Source: Bacteroidota bacterium (lineage in GTDB: Bacteria; Bacteroidota; Bacteroidia; Chitinophagales; Chitinophagaceae). Taken from it: a stretch of 11,384 bases of DNA. The notes below the pieces were generated by a model. It worked only from the letters and a program-made list of their open reading frames with translations. It had not been told where the DNA came from and did no database searches. Positions 6,761 through 11,384 of this stretch are shown piece after piece. The stretch's first letter is position 1; each line of letters begins with the position of its first letter. Made by a program: the position numbers and the translations under genes. The stretch lies in assembly GCA_018267795.1 (NCBI GenBank), contig JAFDXS010000029.1, forward strand, positions 1 through 11,384, given 5' to 3'.

Positions 6761-7600
6761 ATGAGAAAACTATTATTAGCCACCGGCTGCAAGCAGCCAG
6801 AAAGTGCAACGCTGGATTTTGCCTGCTACCTGGCGAAAATGACCGGCTCGAAGCTGACAGGCGTATTTATGGAAATACTAAAACATAAAGACATATTGGT
6901 AACAAGTCTGCAAGACGATGTGCTGCAAATGGACATAAAAACAGACAGCAGCATGCCTGAAAACGAAGCAGCCCGCAGCAATTGTGAGCAGATGATAGAA
7001 CAGTTTAAAAATGCCTGCATCAGCCGGGAAACAACGCTTGCTGTACACCGTGACAGGGGCGTGCCCTGGGATGAGCTAATAATGGAATGTCGCTACGCAG
7101 ATGCAATTATTACCGACATTAATTTTACACTGAAAGAAGGCGTGGATGAATATCCTTCTCATTACCTAAAAAAATTACTCCACGAATCAGAATGCCCGGT
7201 GATCATTGCACCGCAAAGGTTTGAACAAATAGACGAGATAGTGTTCACCTACGATGGCAGCAAAGCATCGGTGCATGCTATAAGACAATTCATAAACTTA
7301 TTTCCCGAGCTAAAGGATAAAAAGGTAACTGTACTGGAAATACGTACTGACCATGAACAAAATATAGATGAGCATTACCGCCTGAAGGAATGGCTGAACT
7401 TGTATTACAACAAGCCAAACTTTGTTTCGCTGGAAGGAGATTCTAAGAACCGGCTATTGGAATATTTTCTTAGTCATCAAAATATTTTTGCTGTGATGGG
7501 CGGCTTTAGCAGAAACCGCTGGTCGCGGATATTACAGCCCAGCGCTTCAGCACCGGTTGTTAAACTATTGCCCATACCGCTGTTTATAGCGCACCCATAA
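6761..7600 (+). CDS. Universal stress protein 2, tandem Usp domains
   Basis: This 279-residue cytoplasmic protein is a paralogue of the Usp at 3123. The N-terminal half (about 1-150) begins RKLLLATGCKQPESATLDFA and ends ECPVIIAP; the C-terminal half starts near residue 157 with DEIVFTYDGSKASVHAIRQF. The usual ATP motif G-x2-G-x9-G-S/T is altered to G247-x2-Ser-x9-Pro-Ser, so ATP binding is doubtful. It shares this kind of loss with its paralogue, which suggests a common non-nucleotide or altered-ligand subtype. The general role is stress survival; no specific activity can be assigned. It is separated by only 11 bases from the downstream L,D-transpeptidase gene, so the two are probably one operon driven by the FNR-like promoter at 6667-6732. 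Confidence 0.9.
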   Translation: MRKLLLATGCKQPESATLDFACYLAKMTGSKLTGVFMEILKHKDILVTSLQDDVLQMDIKTDSSMPENEAARSNCEQMIEQFKNACISRETTLAVHRDRGVPWDELIMECRYADAIITDINFTLKEGVDEYPSHYLKKLLHESECPVIIAPQRFEQIDEIVFTYDGSKASVHAIRQFINLFPELKDKKVTVLEIRTDHEQNIDEHYRLKEWLNLYYNKPNFVSLEGDSKNRLLEYFLSHQNIFAVMGGFSRNRWSRILQPSASAPVVKLLPIPLFIAHP

Positions 7601-7611
7601 TAAGAAAGTAA

Positions 7612-8916
7612 ATGAATACACGACAAGGAAATAGTAATAGCATCAGGACAATATTGCTGATATTAATAACACTTGGAACACCCTGGAAAAACTATGTACA
7701 TGCAGGTAGCGCTCTTCTTTATCCAACGCTTGTAAAACAGTTTTATACTCTGAATAATAACCAGCTGTTCTGGATGCAGGATGCTGACGGATATAAACGA
7801 AAAAGGCTCGCCTTATTAGCCTATATAAACAATGCGGACAAGATGGGACTAACAGCAAAAAAATACCATCAAAATGAGTTGAGCGGTTATAATACGCATA
7901 TACCGAGTAATGCAGAAGAAACAAAGAAAGCTGACTACCTGATAACTGATGCTGCAATAGCACTGTGCAAAGACATATACCAAGGTAGCAACATGACCCA
8001 ATGGGCTAGCTATGATGCTATTTCCAGTACATATAGAAGTGTCGATAACAATTACCTGCTGCAAGAGCTAAACAATGTACGCAACGACGCAGATATAATG
8101 ACTTTAATGAACAAGCTGGAGCCGCAAACCAGCGACTACATGCAACTGAAAAATGCATTAGCCGATTGCAGACCTAATAAAGATGCTATAAAAATAAAAC
8201 AGCTTGTAACGTCAATGAATTACTACAGGTGGATATGGCATTTTCACCTGGATAGCTTTATAGTAGTGAATATAGCTTCTGCTACACTCAGGTACTATAA
8301 AAAAGATAACCTGATGCTGAATATGCGTGCTGTACTAGGGCAGCCTAATAAAAAGACGCCCAGGTTTGCAGCCTACTGTAGCGAAGTGACGCTATACCCC
8401 TACTGGTATATGCCGCGCAGCATAGCAGTGAATGAATGGCTTAATTCATTTAAAAGAAATCCCCGGCTGCTATCTATGATGAATATGGTGGTGATCAATA
8501 ACAATGGGAAAATCATATCGCCCTATTCTATAAACTGGAGTGCGGTAAACAAAAACAACTTTGCCTACCAGATAAGGGAGGCTACAGGGTGCAGTAATCC
8601 GCTAGGGGTAATAAAGTTTACGCTTACCAGTCCCTATGCGGTGTATATGCATGATACGAACCTTAAGGATGTATTCTCTTATGACAGCAGGTACCGCAGC
8701 CATGGCTGTATTAGGTTGCAGGATCCTGTAGGACTGGCCAATGCATTATTACCCAAACCTGTAGATACGGCTTTTCTGCAAGCTTGCTTTAACAACCAAC
8801 AGCCGGTGGTACAGGCTATACCTAAGCCGGTGCCAACTTTTGTAGTGTACATGACAGCCAGCGTGAATGAAAATGGCGTTGTGGAGTATTATAAGGATAT
8901 ATACAGGCTACTTTAA
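7612..8916 (+). CDS. L,D-transpeptidase, YcbB/LdtD-like (YkuD domain)
   Basis: This 434-residue exported enzyme should form 3-3 cross-links in peptidoglycan (or attach proteins to it) in the periplasm. The N-terminus has a hydrophobic stretch (about 12-25) acting as a signal peptide or anchor, with a possible cut after VHA near residue 31. Residues 40-95 (NNNQLFWMQDADGY, NADKMGLTAKKYH) resemble the scaffold region of YcbB-type enzymes. The YkuD catalytic domain spans about 220-400: IVVNIASATLRYY, the PYWYMPRSIA loop, His347 in MHDTN, and the active-site motif SHGCIRL with His364 and catalytic Cys366. At 434 residues it is much shorter than E. coli YcbB, and I see no clear peptidoglycan-binding domain. 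It is co-transcribed with usp2, so wall remodelling is probably part of the same stress response (inference). Confidence 0.9.
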   Translation: MNTRQGNSNSIRTILLILITLGTPWKNYVHAGSALLYPTLVKQFYTLNNNQLFWMQDADGYKRKRLALLAYINNADKMGLTAKKYHQNELSGYNTHIPSNAEETKKADYLITDAAIALCKDIYQGSNMTQWASYDAISSTYRSVDNNYLLQELNNVRNDADIMTLMNKLEPQTSDYMQLKNALADCRPNKDAIKIKQLVTSMNYYRWIWHFHLDSFIVVNIASATLRYYKKDNLMLNMRAVLGQPNKKTPRFAAYCSEVTLYPYWYMPRSIAVNEWLNSFKRNPRLLSMMNMVVINNNGKIISPYSINWSAVNKNNFAYQIREATGCSNPLGVIKFTLTSPYAVYMHDTNLKDVFSYDSRYRSHGCIRLQDPVGLANALLPKPVDTAFLQACFNNQQPVVQAIPKPVPTFVVYMTASVNENGVVEYYKDIYRLL

Positions 8917-8932
8917 TTGCATGCTTACAAGC

Positions 8933-9334
8933 TTAGATAGATGATACCCTTCTGTATTTTCTATGCAATAAAAAGCCCATTGCTATGCTCATGGCAGGAA
9001 GGATGGTATATCGCAGGCCAATGGATTTAAAATAAACCTTAAAAGAGATGCTGATAATAGGCAATAGCAGGGAATAATCCAGTACCATATTCAAAATGAA
9101 CCATGCAAACCCGACCACTATACCATTGAATATGTAATTGCGATCTACGCTTTTGAAATAACGATACATAAAGAAGCAACCTGAGATTGTTGCGGTAGCA
9201 ATCATAATGGACCTGAACAGATCGTTACTAATGATAATTCCGCCAGGCCTGTAAAAGATAAATGATACGGCAAAGGGAACTAACCAGCTAAGAAAGCCAT
9301 ATAGCAGTCCTTTTAAGAAAAGTTTATTTTTCAT
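8933..9334 (-). CDS. Small four-helix membrane protein, function unknown
   Basis: This 133-residue integral membrane protein has four predicted helices at about 8-28, 40-58, 69-90 and 105-123. Distinct short motifs include LYGFLSWLVPF in helix 1, RSIMIATATISG in helix 2, and GLRYTILPAMSIAMGF in the last helix. It resembles a conserved hypothetical membrane family that I remember from archaea and Bacteroidota, but I cannot name the family and assign no function. It converges on the L,D-transpeptidase gene, with 16 bases between the stops and no clear terminator. Its promoter carries two good FNR-like dyads at the island spacing, making it a candidate member of the same regulon. The ATG at 9334 follows a very short predicted leader of about 12 bases. 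Confidence 0.82.
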   Translation of the reverse strand: MKNKLFLKGLLYGFLSWLVPFAVSFIFYRPGGIIISNDLFRSIMIATATISGCFFMYRYFKSVDRNYIFNGIVVGFAWFILNMVLDYSLLLPIISISFKVYFKSIGLRYTILPAMSIAMGFLLHRKYRRVSSI

Positions 9335-9350
9335 AGATAGCCCTTTTTAG

Positions 9351-9416
9351 TAAAGCTATCTATCTGCAAAATAGCACAGGATGATGTCAGTCAAGACTGC
9401 TTATGATGTATATCAT
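9351..9416 (-). promoter_or_regulatory. Promoter of the small membrane protein with two FNR-like dyads
   Basis: Read on the minus strand, the -7 element TAGCTTTA (9358 down to 9351) matches 5/6 defined bases. The proximal dyad TTGAC-TGAC-ATCAT (9394 to 9381) is centred 29.5 bases upstream, and the distal ATGAT-ATAC-ATCAT (9416 to 9403, perfect palindrome) is 51.5 bases upstream. The second dyad is very close to the FNR consensus TTGAT-N4-ATCAA. The divergent GAF-LuxR gene lies about 90 bases on the other side but has no -7 element at the matching distance. Confidence 0.7.
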
Positions 9417-9490
9417 ATTTACAATATGGAATGCCTGGTGTTACAGCTGCAGATACGCACTAAACTCATTCTATTAAACAAATGATGTAT

Positions 9491-9504
9491 ATTGCTTACG
9501 CAAT
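9491..9504. promoter_or_regulatory. Palindrome ATTGC-TTAC-GCAAT at the GAF-LuxR gene start
   Basis: This is a perfect 5-4-5 inverted repeat ending three bases before the ATG at 9508. Its sequence differs from the FNR-like dyads. It could be an operator for autoregulation by the LuxR-type protein or an RNA hairpin that covers the start region; neither is proven. Confidence 0.35.
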
Positions 9505-9507
9505 GCT

Positions 9508-10272
9508 ATGGAAAGCAAGAAGATAGACTTTGAGGATTTATTAAATAACCTGCGTGTTCTTAACCAGATAGGCGCTGCTATATTATCGGAACATACGATA
9601 GAGCAAATTACCGAAACAGTTTACCATCATGTCAACCAATTAATGGATGCTTATTCATTTGCCATTGGCATATATAATCCTGCTTCCGGTTTTTTTGAAT
9701 ATGTCGGCGCCAGAGAAAACGACAAATTAATGCCTCCCTTTTCAATTTATGCTCATAATAGTGACCGGTTTTCAGGGTGGGTATTTGCAAATAAAAAGGA
9801 AATACTTATCAATGATTTTGAAAGTGAGTATCACCTGTATTTACCTAAATCCATAACTGCTTTACAGGGACTGGAGCCGGCCTCGTTAATGTATGTGCCT
9901 ATATTGCTGCATCAGGAAATAATAGGCATCTTATCTGTTAGAACTCCGCATAAAGATGCTTACAATGCCCAGAGTCTGGAGATATTAAAGATATTAGCTG
10001 TTTTTATAGGGAAAGCCATTGAGAATAGCCGTACTATCCGCAGTAATATTCAGCCGCTGCCCAAGAGCTATTATTTAGATCCCCTTTCTGCACGCGAACT
10101 TGAAGTGCTCGGTTTGCTGTATCGGGGATTTTCAAACAAGGCAATTGCTGAAAATCTGTTTATTTCTTCAAGTACGGTAAAAACACATACCCTAAATATC
10201 TACCAGAAACTTGAGGTAGCCAATCGCACACAGGCAATTGTAAAGGCAAAAGGATATGGCCTGATCACATAA
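9508..10272 (+). CDS. GAF-domain LuxR-family transcriptional regulator
   Basis: This 254-residue cytoplasmic regulator combines an N-terminal GAF domain with a C-terminal LuxR/NarL-type helix-turn-helix. The GAF domain spans about 15-170 (LNQIGAAILSEHTIEQI, then PASLMYVPILLHQEIIGILS and FIGKAIENS) and is likely to bind a small ligand or sense redox state; the ligand is unknown. The DNA-binding domain spans about 193-250, with LSARELEVLGLLYRGFSNKA and the recognition helix in SSSTVKTHTLNIYQKL. No receiver domain is present, so it is not a two-component regulator. Cysteines suited to a metal cluster are absent, which argues against it being an oxygen-sensing Fe-S protein. It is divergent from the small membrane protein and may act on it or on the cupin gene downstream; both are guesses from position. 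Confidence 0.92.
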   Translation: MESKKIDFEDLLNNLRVLNQIGAAILSEHTIEQITETVYHHVNQLMDAYSFAIGIYNPASGFFEYVGARENDKLMPPFSIYAHNSDRFSGWVFANKKEILINDFESEYHLYLPKSITALQGLEPASLMYVPILLHQEIIGILSVRTPHKDAYNAQSLEILKILAVFIGKAIENSRTIRSNIQPLPKSYYLDPLSARELEVLGLLYRGFSNKAIAENLFISSSTVKTHTLNIYQKLEVANRTQAIVKAKGYGLIT

Positions 10273-10314
10273 AAAATCCACCATTGGGTTGAGAGCCGCT
10301 ATTTCAGGCCATTC

Positions 10315-10322
10315 TACTTTTG
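10315..10322 (+). promoter_or_regulatory. -7 element of the cupin gene promoter
   Basis: TACTTTTG is a perfect match to the Bacteroidota TAnnTTTG element, with a possible TTG -33 element at 10289-10291. The transcript would start about 13 bases before the ATG at 10340. No FNR-like dyad lies 29.5 or 51.5 bases upstream. Confidence 0.6.
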
Positions 10323-10339
10323 CCCTAAAATAAATTATT

Positions 10340-10840
10340 ATGAATGAGATTAAAACAACAACGGTACAGCATGTGTCAGATAAAGACATGCTTGGACGTT
10401 CCAGGTGGTATGGGCCAAATTTATTCACTTTCTTAACTATAGCGGAAGAAACACAGGGGGCGTTTTCATTAATCAAGACTACCCTGAGAAAAGGCTTTGA
10501 GCCGCCATTGCATATTCACAGCCGGGAAGAAGAAAGTTATTTTATCCTGGAAGGAGAAATTACTTTTTTAGTTGGCGAACAGCAGATACATGCAAAGGCA
10601 GGCGATTACGTACACTTACCTCGCTCAATACAGCATACTTTTAAATTGGTAACTGAAACTGTAACATTACTTCTTTTCATCACCCCCGGTGGATTTGAGG
10701 ATATGTTTATGCAATGCAGCCACCCTGCTTTATCTGTAGAACTTCCTCAGGTTCCGACAGCAGTTCCGGGTAAGGAATTTTTTGAAAAAATAAACCGTGT
10801 AAGCGAAGAACTGGGAGTTACCATACTGCCGCAGCTTTAA
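10340..10840 (+). CDS. Single-domain cupin protein
   Basis: This 166-residue protein has a single cupin barrel at about 35-120. Motif 1 reads PLHIHSREEESYFILEGE, with metal ligands His58, His60 and Glu65 and the following Gly72 at the normal spacing. Motif 2 contains GDYVHLPRSIQHTF, where His99 is the fourth ligand. All four metal-binding residues are present, so a metal-dependent activity such as a dioxygenase or isomerase is possible, but the substrate cannot be told. The region after residue 120 (FITPGGFEDMFMQ) is common in quercetin-dioxygenase-like cupins. It has its own promoter 67 bases after the LuxR gene stops and is followed by a strong hairpin terminator. Confidence 0.88.
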   Translation: MNEIKTTTVQHVSDKDMLGRSRWYGPNLFTFLTIAEETQGAFSLIKTTLRKGFEPPLHIHSREEESYFILEGEITFLVGEQQIHAKAGDYVHLPRSIQHTFKLVTETVTLLLFITPGGFEDMFMQCSHPALSVELPQVPTAVPGKEFFEKINRVSEELGVTILPQL

Positions 10841-10850
10841 TAATGCTAAT

Positions 10851-10883
10851 TGGAAAGGTCCGTATTTAGTACGGACCTTTCCA
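10851..10883. terminator. Bidirectional hairpin terminator between cupin and channel genes
   Basis: A perfect 14-bp stem (TGGAAAGGTCCGTA paired with TACGGACCTTTCCA) closes a TTTAG loop. It lies between two convergent genes, 10 bases after the cupin stop and 13 bases before the channel stop. No long T-tract follows on either strand, but the 3' arm is pyrimidine-rich at its end in both directions. Confidence 0.75.
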
Positions 10884-10896
10884 TGTTGTAGTGATT

Positions 10897-11384
10897 TTAT
10901 TCACGCTCCTTTGAAGTATCTTTCCCTTTCTGTTCCTCGATAAGTTTTGAAAGCGCCGCTATCTGTTCCCGCAGCTTTGCAACGTCATCGGAGCTGGCCA
11001 CCGGGCCATCTGTCCGTTCAGCATCCCTTCCCACGAAAAAGGAGGCAAGAGTAGCGGTGATATAACCTAATACGGAAAAGCCATAAACGGAAATAAATAC
11101 GGACAGTGTTTTGCCCGCCGGCGTAGGCGGCCAATATTGGCTTCCTATTGTTATGAGTAGCATTGTGGTCCACCAAATAGCATCGCCATGACTATTAAAG
11201 CTACCCGGCTGATTTCGCTCAAATGCAAACATGCCTGCTGCACCAACAAGTATAACGACGAGGGTTAAAAGCACTATATATATAAAGCCACGCCGACGCA
11301 AGGTAGCATTGAAACTGCGCATGCTGCGGTTTACTGTGCCTATCATAGTTACAATACTGGTGCCTTGTACTACGCCAAGTATAC
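10897..11384 (-). CDS. Voltage-gated-type ion channel, pore half; N-terminus beyond the window
   Basis: The reading frame stays open to the window's right edge, reading LGVVQGTSIVT before the ATG at 11346. I therefore take the ATG as internal and the upstream S1-S4 helices as missing. Numbering from that ATG, an outer pore helix (S5) spans about 22-43 (YIVLLTLVVILVGAAGMFAF). The re-entrant pore loop WWTTMLLITIGSQYWPP is at about 58-74, and the inner helix (S6) TLSVFISVYGFSVLGYITAT at about 80-99 is followed by FFVGRD. The tail (115-149, VAKLREQIAALSKLIEEQKG) is a predicted coiled coil that would assemble the tetramer. The selectivity filter reads TIGSQYWP instead of the potassium signature TVGYGD, so ion choice is uncertain. 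If the ATG at 11346 were the real start it would be a two-helix channel, which is less likely. Confidence 0.82.
   Translation of the reverse strand, partial: ILGVVQGTSIVTMIGTVNRSMRSFNATLRRRGFIYIVLLTLVVILVGAAGMFAFERNQPGSFNSHGDAIWWTTMLLITIGSQYWPPTPAGKTLSVFISVYGFSVLGYITATLASFFVGRDAERTDGPVASSDDVAKLREQIAALSKLIEEQKGKDTSKERE

Noticed and set aside
9439..9468. Extending the promoter rule to the GAF-LuxR gene
   Set aside because: Sequences at the expected -7 positions (TGTTACAG at 9439, TAAACTCA at 9461) match TAnnTTTG poorly.
10257..10292. FNR-like dyads upstream of the cupin gene
   Set aside because: The positions 29.5 and 51.5 bases before the perfect -7 element read CACCA-TTGG-GTTGA and TGGCC-TGAT-CACAT, which do not resemble the dyad.
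1..11384. CRISPR arrays, tRNA or rRNA genes, insertion sequences, tandem repeats
   Set aside because: I saw no regularly spaced long repeats, cloverleaf-like sequences, transposase-like proteins or terminal inverted repeats.

Overview
The window looks like chromosomal DNA of a Bacteroidota species, most likely of the Chitinophagaceae type (the phylum call is firm, the family is inferred). Three things support this: AT-rich leaders that mostly lack a Shine-Dalgarno motif, several matches to the Bacteroidota -7 promoter element TAnnTTTG, and the style of the proteins.

Layout. Positions 1-2868 (minus strand) hold a YncE-like secreted beta-propeller, an OmpR-family response regulator and a sensor histidine kinase cut by the left edge; they probably form one transcription unit. 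Positions 3123-9334 hold a stress island: universal stress protein 1 (+), Hsp20 (+), an acetyl-CoA hydrolase/CoA-transferase (-), a small helical protein of unknown function (+), universal stress protein 2 followed by an L,D-transpeptidase (+), and a small four-helix membrane protein (-). Positions 9508-10840 hold a GAF-LuxR regulator and a cupin protein. The right edge holds the pore half of a voltage-gated-type ion channel (-), whose N-terminus lies outside the window.

Main discovery. Six promoters of the stress island share one geometry. Each has a TAnnTTTG-like -7 element (defined-base matches 5/6 or 6/6), with FNR-like 5-4-5 dyads (consensus about NTGAY-N4-RTCAN) centred exactly 29.5 bp and 51.5 bp upstream of its first base, so the two dyads lie 22 bp (two helical turns) apart. 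If the -7 element starts near -11, the dyads sit near -41 and -63, the classical class II and class I positions of Crp/Fnr activators. Several individual dyads are weak; the constant spacing is what makes them credible. Promoters of the cupin, yncE and GAF-LuxR genes do not fit and act as internal controls.

Interpretation. Two Usp proteins, a small heat-shock protein, an acetate/CoA enzyme and a cell-wall cross-linking enzyme under a common FNR-type control resemble low-oxygen or dormancy regulons known elsewhere (Anr-dependent usp genes in Pseudomonas; DosR with hspX and usp genes in Mycobacterium). The regulator itself is not in the window, so the signal sensed (oxygen, NO, redox) is inference. 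The two unrecognised proteins at 6131-6511 and 8933-9334 become candidate new members of this response.
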